Assembly (NCBI GenBank): GCA_016742275.1
Contig: JACVCD010000010.1
Coordinates: 145,258-209,257, forward strand
Source of the DNA: Gemmatimonadaceae bacterium
GTDB taxonomy: Bacteria; Gemmatimonadota; Gemmatimonadetes; Gemmatimonadales; Gemmatimonadaceae
Length of the DNA stretch: 64,000 nt
Direction: 5' to 3'
In this document: in pieces, positions 43,511 to 52,644 of the stretch
How positions within the stretch are numbered: position 1 is the first letter of the stretch
How the letters are laid out: every line of letters begins with the position of its first letter
Made by a program: the position numbers and the translations under genes
The notes under the pieces: model-generated
What the model saw: the letters and a program-made list of their open reading frames with translations, nothing else
What the model was told of the DNA's origin: nothing
Databases searched by the model: none

Positions 43511-44340
43511 GTCCCGGTCGCTCCTGGTGGACACTGGTTCTCTTGGCCTTCTGCTCTTTCGTCGCTGGCCCAACAGCGGCGTCTGCGCAGCAGGTGGCAG
43601 CCACGACATCGCTGGCTGGCATCGTGCTCGTGGATTCAACGGAACGTCCGATTGCTGGAGCCGAGGTTGAACTGATTGGCACGACGTTCCGGGCACGTAG
43701 TGATTCATCCGGTGCATTCTTCATTGCTGGTGTGCCGCCGGGATCGTACCGTCTGCAGGTTCGCGCGGTTGGCTACAGCCCGATCCTGGTTGACCTGGCG
43801 CTTGGACGCGAGAAAATGGAGGACGTGGACATCCTCCTGCGGCCAGTTGCGCAGGAACTCGAACGAGTGGATGTGCGCGCCGCACTCACACCAACCGCAC
43901 GCAACCTGCTCGGCTTTGAAAGCCGGCGGAAATTCGGCATTGGAAAATTTCTCGACTCCACGGCTCTCTGGAGGTTCGGTGACCGTCAGTGGGCGCAGGC
44001 GATCGTCGCACAATCGCCCGGAGTGCGCGCTACTTCGTATGGCGCAAGCAGTGCATTGACCGTTGGCTCCCGTGGCCCGTCGTCTCCCCGCAATGGCCTG
44101 CCCTCGGGCGATGTGGTCGACATTCGCCGCGGGGCCAAGCCCGCCTGTTACATGCGCGTCTACGTGGACGGTGTGCTGCATTACAACAGCCAGGCGGGTG
44201 AGTCGCTATTCGATGTCACCAATTACAACGGCCCGCAGATTGTGGCCGCCGAGGTGTACACGGCGGCGCAATTGCCGGCGGAGTTCAATCGAATGGGAGC
44301 GGCGTCCTGCGGGGCGGTTCTCCTTTGGACCAAGCGATAG
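43507..44340 (+). CDS. Secreted protein with carboxypeptidase-regulatory domain and plug-like tail (tandem copy 2)
   Basis: It has the same design as its neighbour: signal peptide (LLAFCSFVAGPTAASA), CarboxypepD_reg domain (LAGIVLVDSTERPIAGAEVELIGT), then VGSRG, MRVYVDGVLHYN and the end VLLWTKR. The two share most of their length, which shows a tandem duplication. The ATG at 43507 overlaps the previous stop. A 12-bp minisatellite begins right after its stop codon. Confidence 0.78.
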   Translation: MSPGRSWWTLVLLAFCSFVAGPTAASAQQVAATTSLAGIVLVDSTERPIAGAEVELIGTTFRARSDSSGAFFIAGVPPGSYRLQVRAVGYSPILVDLALGREKMEDVDILLRPVAQELERVDVRAALTPTARNLLGFESRRKFGIGKFLDSTALWRFGDRQWAQAIVAQSPGVRATSYGASSALTVGSRGPSSPRNGLPSGDVVDIRRGAKPACYMRVYVDGVLHYNSQAGESLFDVTNYNGPQIVAAEVYTAAQLPAEFNRMGAASCGAVLLWTKR

Positions 44341-44388
44341 GGCCAGCGATTGGGCCAGCGATTGGGCCAGCGATTGGGCCAGCGATTG
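44341..44388. repeat. 12-bp tandem repeat (minisatellite)
   Basis: Four perfect copies of GGCCAGCGATTG run from the first base after the TAG stop of the preceding gene. The last codons and stop (ACCAAGCGATAG) look like a diverged first unit. The unit length is a multiple of three, so a change of the stop codon would extend the protein with a repeated tetrapeptide. Confidence 0.9.
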
Positions 44389-44428
44389 GGCTGTTGCATT
44401 GGCGCTCGCACCGTGATCCATTTCAGAC

Positions 44429-44722
44429 ATGTACGCTCTCGCTCTCATCCGCTACCGTCGCGCGTTCGACGACATCGCCCCGCACGTGGACGAACACCGT
44501 GCGTATCTCCGTGAACTCAAGGCTCAGGGCATTCTGATTGCCTCGGGTCCCTTCGACCCGCGCGCGGGTGGCGGGCTGCTGCTCCGAGTGCCCGATGACG
44601 ATGTCATTGGCGCACTCGATCGCATTCGCGATGGCGATCCGTTCACCAAATTGTCGCTGGCGCAGTATGAACTGCTGCCATGGGCGCCGGTGATCGGCAA
44701 GGAAGATCTCGACCGGCTCTAG
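44429..44722 (+). CDS. YciI-family protein
   Basis: The 97-residue product matches the YCII dimeric alpha/beta barrel fold: MYALALIRYRRAFDDIAPHVDEHRAYL with the conserved His, LIASGPFDPRAGGGLLL, and DPFTKLSLAQYELLPW. YciI-like proteins may be small enzymes of unknown reaction. It is followed by an intrinsic terminator. Confidence 0.87.
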   Translation: MYALALIRYRRAFDDIAPHVDEHRAYLRELKAQGILIASGPFDPRAGGGLLLRVPDDDVIGALDRIRDGDPFTKLSLAQYELLPWAPVIGKEDLDRL

Positions 44723-44749
44723 TCCCGAGCTTCGGTGCCAGATGCACAT

Positions 44750-44789
44750 CGCCCCCCGAACACGGACTGTTCGAGGGGCGGTGTGTTTT
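44750..44789 (+). terminator. Intrinsic terminator after the YciI gene
   Basis: CGCCCCCCGAACA-CGGAC-TGTTCGAGGGGCG forms a GC-rich stem with one mismatch, followed by GTGTGTTTT. It is placed between the YciI gene and the convergent M28 peptidase gene. Confidence 0.85.
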
Positions 44790-44805
44790 GCGTTTGTGCC
44801 CCCGC

Positions 44806-46932
44806 CTACTTCTTGATCGGCACCAGACGAATCTGACCCTGCGCTTCGCGCGCACGCAGCACGGCCATGACCTGCTCCATGGGCAGCGGTGTGAACTCGC
44901 CGCTCAGGAAGTCACGCAGTTCGAGCGCCGTGATGCCCTTCCGGAACAGCAGACCGAGTTCGGCATTGAACTCGTCCGGCAACTGCGGGCCGCCGGCACC
45001 ACCAACACCGCGCGGGGCGCCAGGCGCGCCTCCAGGTCCTGCAGCTCCACCCGGAGCGCCGGCCGGCGCATTGCCTGCCGGCGCATTGGCCGCCGTAGGC
45101 ATCTCAACACGCAGCAAGGCTGCCGCCTTCTCTTCCGCACTCTGAACCGGCTCAGCGGCCGCTACGCCGCGCTGCAGGGCCTGCAGTTGGTACGCCGCCT
45201 TCACTTCGTTCAGCAGCGACGCGGCGCGCTGATCGAGCAACGGCTCGAAGCTGGCCACACGCTTGGCACCCAGCGTGGTATCCGTCCACAGCACCTTGGC
45301 CGAACGCACCACAGCCTTTTCGATGCTGGTTTGGTGGCGAATGGCGTTGCGGGCTTCGGCATAGGCGCGAGTGAGGCTCGTGGCGTCCTTGGCATCGGCC
45401 ATGTAGCCCAGTCCCTTCACGTGGCTTTCGCCCATGCGACCAAGTCCACGACCGAGATTTTCCTGCACGACACGTGCGGCCATCTCGTCGGTTCCAACGG
45501 TCAGCACGGTCAGCGCGCCGAGCGCCACCGAACCCGCACGCTTGTACTGCGTGGGATCCTGCTTGTCCGGCGTGTCTTCGCTCGAGTGATACCACATGTC
45601 CGGCCAGGTGATGAACATGACTGACGGTACACCGTTACTCATGTACGCCACGTGATCGCTCGATCCGTAGTGCTTGTCGATCTTGATATAGAACGCATCC
45701 TTGCTGCCGCGCGGCGACTCCACCGGCTGGGTGGGCGCGTAGCCCGAAAGCGACCGACGGAATCGCACCCGCTCGCGCGAAATGTCGGCGATGTACTCCA
45801 TCATGCTTTGCGCGATGTCGTTCAGGTACGACGGGAACGTGTCCGGCGTGCGCTGCAGAATCCAGAAGCTCCGGCTCATCGCGACACGAATGCCTTCCAT
45901 GTCGAAGTTGAGCGTGCCGATGATGGTCTTGCGCTTGTCCGGATTGGCCTGGAAGAACGCATTCGTGCCCTGAATTTCCGGCACGAACAAGAAGTTGATG
46001 GTGCGCTTGGGGCGCGGCAGCTTGCCTTCGTTGATCAGCTTGATGTACGTGCGACCCACTTCGAGTGTGAGCGCGCAACCTGAGTTGTCGTCGTTGGCGC
46101 CCTGCTTGATGACACCCTCATACAAGTGGCAGCTGATGGCCGCCTCCTGCGTGGTGCTGCCATCACCCGGAATCTGCGCCCACACATACTCGGCCTTCAT
46201 CGGTACCTGCTCGCTTTTCACCACTGAGCGAATGGTGATTTTCTCACCGCGCGCCAGAAGCGCCGAAAGATTGCTGCGCACTTCAGGCGTGACTGACCAT
46301 GCCACGGTTCCCGGTTGTGCCGGCACCGTGCTATTCACAATCTGATTCGGGAAGTCGACCGAACGCTGATAGCCAATGGCACTCACCGCGAGCACGCCGA
46401 TGGCACCACGTAGCGTGGCGAGCGAGTACACAGCACCCGTGGCACCGGACGACACCACGAACTTGCCCTTCACATCCTTGCCTTCGAAGTCCTGCGCACG
46501 ACCGGCACCAACATCGATCAACTCGCCGGACAACTCACCATTCGCATTGAGCGACGGCAGGGCGAGCGGCAGATCGTGGATGTCGAACAGCTTCGTGAGC
46601 TTGGGTGTGGTCATCCACAGCTCACCCTGCGTAGGCTGGAACGCCGTCCCACCCTGCTGGTAGACCACCGTCTTGACATTCGAAAATCCGTACTGCCTGG
46701 CGAATGTTTCGATGACTCGGCTTTCGCGGAATGGTTGCGAGTACTCTTCCGGCAAGCGCACTCGCTGGTATGGCACGAGCTCAAGCAGGTGATGCATGGC
46801 CCGCTCGCCGGAAATCTCGTTAATGATGGACGTCATCTGCTCCTGCGTGAGGAGCGTGCGATCCTCGCGCTCCTGCGCGGCCACAGCGGTAGCCGTGGAC
46901 GCAAGCAGAGCGATGATACGTAGTGTTCGCAT
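44806..46932 (-). CDS. Exported M28-family metallopeptidase with PA-like insert
   Basis: The 708-residue product has a signal peptide (IIALLASTATAVAA). A PA-like region comes next (about 150-260), then the M28 zinc site: SCHLYEGVIKQGANDDNSG, LFVPEIQGTNAFF (Glu), NFDMEGI (Asp) and MWYHSSEDTPDK (His). A helical C-terminal part follows, with a Gly/Ala/Pro-rich stretch near residues 610-650. It likely acts as an extracytoplasmic aminopeptidase. The His in the first motif is in HLYEG rather than the more usual HxD order, so activity should not be taken as certain. Confidence 0.85.
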   Translation of the reverse strand: MRTLRIIALLASTATAVAAQEREDRTLLTQEQMTSIINEISGERAMHHLLELVPYQRVRLPEEYSQPFRESRVIETFARQYGFSNVKTVVYQQGGTAFQPTQGELWMTTPKLTKLFDIHDLPLALPSLNANGELSGELIDVGAGRAQDFEGKDVKGKFVVSSGATGAVYSLATLRGAIGVLAVSAIGYQRSVDFPNQIVNSTVPAQPGTVAWSVTPEVRSNLSALLARGEKITIRSVVKSEQVPMKAEYVWAQIPGDGSTTQEAAISCHLYEGVIKQGANDDNSGCALTLEVGRTYIKLINEGKLPRPKRTINFLFVPEIQGTNAFFQANPDKRKTIIGTLNFDMEGIRVAMSRSFWILQRTPDTFPSYLNDIAQSMMEYIADISRERVRFRRSLSGYAPTQPVESPRGSKDAFYIKIDKHYGSSDHVAYMSNGVPSVMFITWPDMWYHSSEDTPDKQDPTQYKRAGSVALGALTVLTVGTDEMAARVVQENLGRGLGRMGESHVKGLGYMADAKDATSLTRAYAEARNAIRHQTSIEKAVVRSAKVLWTDTTLGAKRVASFEPLLDQRAASLLNEVKAAYQLQALQRGVAAAEPVQSAEEKAAALLRVEMPTAANAPAGNAPAGAPGGAAGPGGAPGAPRGVGGAGGPQLPDEFNAELGLLFRKGITALELRDFLSGEFTPLPMEQVMAVLRAREAQGQIRLVPIKK

Positions 46933-46971
46933 GTATGGAATGGAGGAAGGGAAGTCGTACTGGAACTACGA

Positions 46972-48225
46972 CTACCAACCGCAGCGCGCTGAGGCAATCA
47001 GGGCATTTCCGACAGGACGCTCGCTCGGATCGGATGGTCGATTGCGCAACACTCCGGCACCACTTTCCGGATCTCTCACCACTAGTGCACTGGATCCGCC
47101 GCCATCGAGATTGATGCCCTCGGTAGCGCCGAGCATGCGCAGCAGCTCTCCGGTTTGCGTAAGTGACATGCCCATGCTGTATCCCGGCTGCCGTCCATCG
47201 ACCACGACAAGCCACGCGCGCTTTCCATCGCGACTGAATCCGATGGCGGTACGAGGATTCGGTCCCTGGAATCCGGCATTGCCTTCGGTGTTGACATCGG
47301 TCGTGAGCACACTGTCGCGTACGAGGATTGGACGACCGGCGACCGCATCGCGGACTTGCACGGGCTGACCATTCTTCGCCGTGCGTGACGGGCGAATGGT
47401 CATTTCCAACGTGAGCGTATCGCCAATCTGCCACGACGCATTCACGGTGGTGGTCACATGCAGTAGCAGTGTGTCACCGTACACCAGTGTGTCCTTTGTG
47501 GCTGCGCGCTGAACGATGTATCTCCCGCGCACGGTTGGCCCTTTGGAGTGCACAGAGGACAGTGGCTCGAGGCGCCATGCATTCCTGCGTGTCGCGGTAT
47601 CGATTGGCACGCCCCATCGGGCATCCACGATTCCGCTCGTGCGCGGCGATGGTCGATTCCACGCCGTGAGCGCGACGGAACCAATCGAACCCACCGCGCG
47701 CAGCGTATCGATGTGCGCATCACCGGTTTCATCGACAAATACGACTGGTTTTGTATCGGGGCCAGCCATGAGTTGTCCGTGCTCTACATGCGCATTTGTT
47801 GGCACACCGGGCGGTGCAAACAGAAAGAAGTCCGCATTGACGGCACCGATTGCGCGCGTCGTCACCGGCTGTGCAGCCAGCAGACCAGATGTTGTGCGAC
47901 GCCCAACCGCCGTTACTGCACCCTTGCTTGCTTCGAGCGCCGTGCAACGCAGATCCAGCTCGAGTACGGCGGCACGCCACGGTCCGGCGTTGCGCACGAG
48001 TGTGTAGCTGCTTGCCCCCCGCGCCACTGACAGTGGTGTCAGAATACTGTCCACGCTTCCGAGTTCGATCAGCGAGTGCGCGTGTGGCGACACGGGTGAT
48101 TCGTGTCCCACATACCCACGTGTCAGGCCGGCACAGGCCGACAGAAGTACCGCAGTGCTGGCCAGCGCGATGCACTGGGCACGGTGTCCCGCCGGAAAAC
48201 GAGGGCGGGAGGCGCGAAAAGGCAT
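46972..48225 (-). CDS. Phosphodiester glycosidase family lipoprotein
   Basis: The 417-residue product has a lipoprotein signal (ALASTAVLLSAC) and the NAGPA-like domain. That domain shows GAVNADFFLF in the middle, then NPRTAIGFSRDGKRAWLVVVDGRQPGYSMGMSL and ATEGINLDGGGSSALVV. Such proteins cleave GlcNAc-1-phosphodiesters on glycans in eukaryotes and act on cell-wall or exopolysaccharide phosphodiesters in bacteria. Envelope location is likely; substrate unknown. Confidence 0.88.
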   Translation of the reverse strand: MPFRASRPRFPAGHRAQCIALASTAVLLSACAGLTRGYVGHESPVSPHAHSLIELGSVDSILTPLSVARGASSYTLVRNAGPWRAAVLELDLRCTALEASKGAVTAVGRRTTSGLLAAQPVTTRAIGAVNADFFLFAPPGVPTNAHVEHGQLMAGPDTKPVVFVDETGDAHIDTLRAVGSIGSVALTAWNRPSPRTSGIVDARWGVPIDTATRRNAWRLEPLSSVHSKGPTVRGRYIVQRAATKDTLVYGDTLLLHVTTTVNASWQIGDTLTLEMTIRPSRTAKNGQPVQVRDAVAGRPILVRDSVLTTDVNTEGNAGFQGPNPRTAIGFSRDGKRAWLVVVDGRQPGYSMGMSLTQTGELLRMLGATEGINLDGGGSSALVVRDPESGAGVLRNRPSDPSERPVGNALIASARCGW

Positions 48226-48259
48226 GGGGAGGGGATCGAGGGCGGGTTATCTTGCGGGA

Positions 48260-48811
48260 ATGTACCTCCGCACATGGTTCATGCGTGTGTATGCACGCCT
48301 GCAGGCGCTGGCCGACAGTGGGCGGGGCGCGCAGGTGGTGTTGGGCTGGGGTCTGCTGCAGGGATGCATTTTCCCCGGTCTCGCCGATCTATTCTTTCTG
48401 CCACTGGCGCTGACCCGTCCGGAGCGGGCCTATCGGCTGGCGCTGCTAGCTACGCTCGGCACCTTCATTGGCAGCGTGCTGTTGTACTTCCTGGGAGCCC
48501 AGGCGCTCGAGTGGCTACAGGGTCCGGTGGCGAACTGGTTCGGGCTTTCGCCAGAATCGTTTGCGGAGGCGCGTACACAGCTCGCCAGGTATGGCGCATG
48601 GGCGATCTTCGCGAGCACCATGAGTCCACTCTCCACCAAATGGACTAGTATCGCGTCGGGTGCCGTCGGTGTTCCGTTTGCGCAGTTCGCACTCGCGCTG
48701 CTGGCCGGTCGTTTGTTGCGCACAATGGTTTTTGCGTGGCTCGTGCGAAACGGTGGAGCGGATTTCGTGTCACAGTGGGCAGCACGCGCGGGCATCTCGC
48801 CTCGCGCCTGA
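48260..48811 (+). CDS. VTT/DedA-like membrane protein (YqaA type)
   Basis: The 183-residue product has about four membrane segments and the VTT (SNARE-associated) pattern. It shows FFLPLALTRPERAYRLALLATLGTFIGSVLLYFLGA and later STKWTSIASGAVGVPFAQFALA and LAGRLLRTMVFAWLV. VTT proteins are lipid scramblase-like. The ATG at 48260 is preferred because the frame upstream is polar and overlaps the start of the divergent glycosidase. Confidence 0.8.
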   Translation: MYLRTWFMRVYARLQALADSGRGAQVVLGWGLLQGCIFPGLADLFFLPLALTRPERAYRLALLATLGTFIGSVLLYFLGAQALEWLQGPVANWFGLSPESFAEARTQLARYGAWAIFASTMSPLSTKWTSIASGAVGVPFAQFALALLAGRLLRTMVFAWLVRNGGADFVSQWAARAGISPRA

Positions 48812-48832
48812 CGCCATTTCTCTCAGAGTTCC

Positions 48833-49423
48833 ATGCTTCCGCCATCGCTTCCGTCGTCAGAAGAACTGCAGGGTGTGCTCGCCTTTCTGCGCGCCGCCGA
48901 ATCACTCAAGCACACCACACGCACTTCATGGACCAGCACTGGTCAGCATGAAACCGTTGCCGCGCACACCTGGCGTGTGTGCCTCATGGCATTCGTGCTG
49001 GCGCCATACTTCCCCGATGTCGATGTTGGCCGCTTGCTGCGTATCTGCCTCGTGCACGACCTCGGCGAAGCCATCAGCGGCGACATCTCGGCCGTGTTGC
49101 AGGTTGGCGTGCCGAGCAAAGCCGAGCAGGAACGCGCGGATCTCGAACAGCTCACAACACCGCTGCCGGTCTCTACACGCGATGAGATCGTCGCACTGTG
49201 GGATGAGTACGAGCAGGCGTCGACACCCGAAGCACGATTGGCGAAAGGCATCGACAAGCTGGAGACCATTCTGCAGCACAATCAGGGCATGATGCCGCCG
49301 GACTTCGATTTCCGCTTCAATCTGCAGTACGGTGCGCGCTATACGGCGGACGAGCCGCTGTTGCGTGTCATTCGTTCGGTGCTGGACGAAGAGACTGAAG
49401 CACGAGCGCGTGAGCGGGAATGA
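48833..49423 (+). CDS. HD-domain phosphohydrolase (YfbR/5'-nucleotidase-like)
   Basis: The 196-residue protein has the HD motifs ETVAAHTWRVCLMAFVLAP (His), LVHDLGEAISGDIS (His-Asp), and a later Asp in AKGIDKLETILQHNQGM. The order is that of the HD_3 family, which includes 5'-deoxynucleotidases. It overlaps tgt by ATGA, so the two are coupled, possibly linking nucleotide and tRNA metabolism. Confidence 0.85.
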   Translation: MLPPSLPSSEELQGVLAFLRAAESLKHTTRTSWTSTGQHETVAAHTWRVCLMAFVLAPYFPDVDVGRLLRICLVHDLGEAISGDISAVLQVGVPSKAEQERADLEQLTTPLPVSTRDEIVALWDEYEQASTPEARLAKGIDKLETILQHNQGMMPPDFDFRFNLQYGARYTADEPLLRVIRSVLDEETEARARERE

Positions 49424-50649
49424 CTGAAGGCTTTGCGTTTACGACAAGCCATGCAAATGGTGCGGCGCGGCTTGGTCGGTTCAACACGCCACATGGTGTC
49501 GTAGAAACACCGGCATTCATGCCGGTGGGCACGCATGCGTCGGTCCGCGGTCTGGCCATGCCCGAACTCAAGGCCGCCGGCGCGCGCATGGTGCTGGCCA
49601 ATGCGTATCACCTGTATTTGCGACCCGGTGATGAGATGGTGCGGGCGCTGGGTGGCATCCACGCGTTTTCGCGGTGGGATGGTCCGATGCTCACCGACAG
49701 CGGCGGCTACCAGGTGTTCTCGCTGTCGCGGTATCGACAGGTCACGGAAGAGGGCGTGACCTTCCGCAACAAACTGGATGGCTCCACGCATCATTACACA
49801 CCGGAACGCGTGATGCAGATCGAGCGCAATATTGGCGCCGATGTCATCATGCAATTCGATGAACTGATTGCTGGTGGTGCGGATCACGCAGCATCACGTG
49901 GCGCGATGGAGCGGAGTCTCCGTTGGCTCGCCCGCTGCAAAGCAGAATTTGATCGTCTATCGCGTGAAGGTCGTGCACCAACGCGCGAGTTTCTCGTGCC
50001 GGATGGTGCGCCACAGCTGGCAACGGCCGATGCGTTGACGGACTTGCCCGCTCCACCGCAGGCGCTGTTCCCCATCGTGCAGGGCGGTACATACGCCGAC
50101 CTCCGCACGGCCAGCATTGATGGCATCCTGCAGTCCGGCGATTGGGCTGGTGTTGCGGTCGGTGGACTGTCGGTGGGTGAAGCCAAGTCGGCCATGTACG
50201 AGACGTTTGATACGTGCAGTCCGCTATTACCGTACGACAAGCCGCGCTATCTGATGGGAGTTGGGTTTCCCGATGATTTGCTTGAGGCCGTGTCACGTGG
50301 CATGGATCTGTTCGACTGCGTGGCACCAACGCGTATGGGGCGACACGGCACCGTGTTCACGCCCGACGGGAAGGTGCAGGTGCAGAAGAGCAGCTATCGC
50401 ACCGATCGGCGTGCGCTTGTGGACGGCTGTCCCTGTCCTGCGTGCACGCACTATGACCGTGCCTATCTGCGCCATCTCATGGTGACGGAAGAACCGCTCG
50501 GACCACGGGTGTTGGCGCTGCACAATCTGACGTTTCTGCTCGAGCTGATGCGGGAAACTCGAGAGCAGTTGGCTACTGGTTCATTCGCTTCGTGGAGTTC
50601 GGCTTGGCTGGCGCGATACCGGGCCAGCAAGAAAACAGCAACTGATTAA
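49420..50649 (+). CDS. tgt: tRNA-guanine transglycosylase
   Basis: The 409-residue product has the catalytic Asp in LTDSGGYQVFSLS, the FDELIAGGA segment, and the nucleophile Asp in DLFDCVAPTRMGRHG. The zinc site is CPCPACTHYDRAYLRHL. It inserts preQ1 at position 34 of His, Asp, Asn and Tyr tRNAs. It overlaps the HD protein gene by ATGA. Its TAA stop lies inside the left arm of a large inverted repeat. No queA is seen next to it. Confidence 0.96.
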   Translation: MTEGFAFTTSHANGAARLGRFNTPHGVVETPAFMPVGTHASVRGLAMPELKAAGARMVLANAYHLYLRPGDEMVRALGGIHAFSRWDGPMLTDSGGYQVFSLSRYRQVTEEGVTFRNKLDGSTHHYTPERVMQIERNIGADVIMQFDELIAGGADHAASRGAMERSLRWLARCKAEFDRLSREGRAPTREFLVPDGAPQLATADALTDLPAPPQALFPIVQGGTYADLRTASIDGILQSGDWAGVAVGGLSVGEAKSAMYETFDTCSPLLPYDKPRYLMGVGFPDDLLEAVSRGMDLFDCVAPTRMGRHGTVFTPDGKVQVQKSSYRTDRRALVDGCPCPACTHYDRAYLRHLMVTEEPLGPRVLALHNLTFLLELMRETREQLATGSFASWSSAWLARYRASKKTATD

Positions 50650-50809
50650 CGCGGATGACACGGAGACGGACGGAAACTACACGGATTGGTTTGGTGTGAG
50701 CTGCGATGCTTGAGCCAGACCCAATTTTTTCGCTATTTGTTTTTGTTTTGTTTTTTTGCTTTTGATCCGTGTTGTTTCCGTCTTCTTCCGTGTCATCCGC
50801 GTTAATCAG
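50642..50809. repeat. Inverted repeat with 45-bp arms after tgt
   Basis: The left arm (50642-50686) and the right arm (50765-50809) are near-perfect inverted copies built on CTGATTAACGCGGATGACAC. A T-rich loop of 78 nt separates them. The tgt stop codon is within the left arm. A (TTGCTG)n run of four units follows the right arm. It could be a strong hairpin terminator or a REP/MITE-like mobile repeat. Confidence 0.88.
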
Positions 50810-50833
50810 TTGCTGTTGCTGTTGCTGTTGCTC

Positions 50834-51565
50834 TTATCGCATCCACAGCAAAGCAGCCAGGACCGCACCAACGATCGGTCCAACCACCGGAATCCACGCG
50901 TAACTCCAGTCACTGCCACCCTTGCCAGCGATAGGCAGAATGGCATGCGCAATACGCGGTCCGAGATCACGCGCCGGATTGATGGCGTAGCCGGTCGGTC
51001 CACCAAGCGAGAGACCAATGCCCCACACCAGCGCCGCCACGAGCGCGGGACCAAGATTTGTTGCTGGCGTTGCACCAGCGACTCCAGTTGAACCGATCGC
51101 CGTCGCCACCAACACCAGCATGGCGGTGCCGATAACTTCGCTGACCAGATTGCTGCCCGTATTGCGGACGGCGGGCGACGTGCAATAACACGCGCGCTTG
51201 GCATCCGCATCATTCGTGATTGCCCAATGCGGGAGATAGTGCAGCCACACCAGCGTGGCGCCGACGATCGCACCGAGCAGCTGGGCCCCGATGTGCGCTA
51301 CAGCGTCGGCCGGCGTGCGTGTGCCGAGCACCACATTGCCTACGGTCACCGCAGGATTGATTTCTCCAGGCGCGCCGCAAGCCAGCGCAACCAGCACACC
51401 GCACAACACGGCAAACGCCCAACCCGCCGTGATGACCATCCACCCCGCATCCTTTGCCTTCGAACGCTCAAGAAGTACGCCTGCTACCACACCGTTGCCG
51501 AGCAGAATGAGCACGAGCGTGCCGAGGAATTCACCGAATACAGTGGACGGCATGGCGGCTTGCAT
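50834..51565 (-). CDS. Aquaglyceroporin (GlpF-like MIP channel)
   Basis: The 243-residue protein has six membrane segments and the two NPA boxes, GEINPAVTVGN and YAINPARDLGPR. The Asp after the second box (NPARD) is typical of glycerol facilitators. It should pass glycerol and similar small solutes through the inner membrane. No glycerol kinase gene is adjacent. Its 3' end faces the inverted repeat after tgt. Confidence 0.93.
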   Translation of the reverse strand: MQAAMPSTVFGEFLGTLVLILLGNGVVAGVLLERSKAKDAGWMVITAGWAFAVLCGVLVALACGAPGEINPAVTVGNVVLGTRTPADAVAHIGAQLLGAIVGATLVWLHYLPHWAITNDADAKRACYCTSPAVRNTGSNLVSEVIGTAMLVLVATAIGSTGVAGATPATNLGPALVAALVWGIGLSLGGPTGYAINPARDLGPRIAHAILPIAGKGGSDWSYAWIPVVGPIVGAVLAALLWMR

Positions 51566-51623
51566 GGCAGAGTCCTATGTGAGAGTCTGGCGGAAATTGT
51601 ACCGGTCAGCGCACATTCGCGGA

Positions 51624-52610
51624 ATGACTCGTTCACACACTTTCCGTTCGGCGTTGATTGGCGCCGCTCTGGCGACGTCACTCGGTGGCGTTTCTTTCCT
51701 TTCCGCGCAAACCGTTGCCGGTCCGGCCACCGGTCAACCGCGAACGGCTGATCCGGCGGTGCGTGGCATTCCCCTGTCGGAGTTTCCGCGCTTCGTGAAA
51801 CTCGCCGACAACGTGTACGGCTACGAAGAAATCCGGCAGCCCGGTTTCACCACCGTGAGCCTGGTAGTCGTCGGACGTGATGGCGTGCTCATTGCCGATG
51901 GCCAGGGATCACCGGCGGCCACGCAAACGATGCTCGATCGCATCAAGACGATCACGCCGCTGCCCATCAAGTGGTACATCGTCGGTTCGGATCACGGCGA
52001 CCATACCGCAGGCAACAATGTGCTTCCGGCGGGCATCACCTATGTGGTGCAACGCAATTCACTCGCGCAACTCAAGCGTGACTCCACGGCGGCGGCGACC
52101 GCTGGCCGTGCGGCAGTCATCGTGCCGCCGCGCGCCATGACTGGCGACGAAGAGACCATCGACGTTGGAACCACGCGCGTGGTCGTCAAGTTCCTTGGCC
52201 GCGCGCACACCGGCGGTGATCTCATGGTGCATCTGCCGCGTGAGCAGATTCTCTTCATGAGCGAGGCGTACCTGAATCGTGTGTTCCCCGCCATGCGTTC
52301 TGCCTATCCGTCTGAATGGGTGGAAGTCACCAACAAGGCACTCGCACTACCCAATGTGCGCCACTTCATTCCGGGTCACGGCTTCATCGAAACACCGGCC
52401 GTGTCACGCGAAGAACTGGTGCGATTCCGCGATGCGATCATTCAGGTGAATGCCGAAGCCAAGCGTCTCAAGGGCCTTGGTCTTTCGGTGGAAGATGCCA
52501 ACAAACAGGCCAACTGGGGCGAACTGTCCGGTTGGTTCCTGGCCGGACAGCAGGCGCCTGTTGCCATTCGCAAAGTGTGGGAAGAACTCGACGGCAAACT
52601 GCCGAAGTAA
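51624..52610 (+). CDS. Exported metallo-beta-lactamase-fold hydrolase with altered first metal motif
   Basis: The 328-residue product has a signal peptide (SALIGAALATSLGGVSFLSA) and then an MBL fold. The usual HxHxDH reads SDHGDH (in IVGSDHGDHTAGN), so the first His is Ser. A later HTGGDLMVHLP, then GHG near residue 253, supply other metal residues. One site may be incomplete. It is expected to act on a hydrolysable ester, amide or sulfate outside the cytoplasm. The ATG at 51624 is used; the long upstream extension of the frame is antisense to the aquaporin gene. Confidence 0.82.
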   Translation: MTRSHTFRSALIGAALATSLGGVSFLSAQTVAGPATGQPRTADPAVRGIPLSEFPRFVKLADNVYGYEEIRQPGFTTVSLVVVGRDGVLIADGQGSPAATQTMLDRIKTITPLPIKWYIVGSDHGDHTAGNNVLPAGITYVVQRNSLAQLKRDSTAAATAGRAAVIVPPRAMTGDEETIDVGTTRVVVKFLGRAHTGGDLMVHLPREQILFMSEAYLNRVFPAMRSAYPSEWVEVTNKALALPNVRHFIPGHGFIETPAVSREELVRFRDAIIQVNAEAKRLKGLGLSVEDANKQANWGELSGWFLAGQQAPVAIRKVWEELDGKLPK

Positions 52611-52644
52611 CATCTGTCGATACTGCAGGGCTGCATAGTCGTGC

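Noticed and set aside
44206..44448. Minus-strand frame encoding repeated Trp-Pro-Asn-Arg units
   Set aside because: It is only the translation of the 12-bp tandem repeat and has no start signal or homology.
51255..51623. Upstream extension of the metallo-beta-lactamase frame
   Set aside because: It is antisense to the aquaglyceroporin; the signal peptide starts at 51624.
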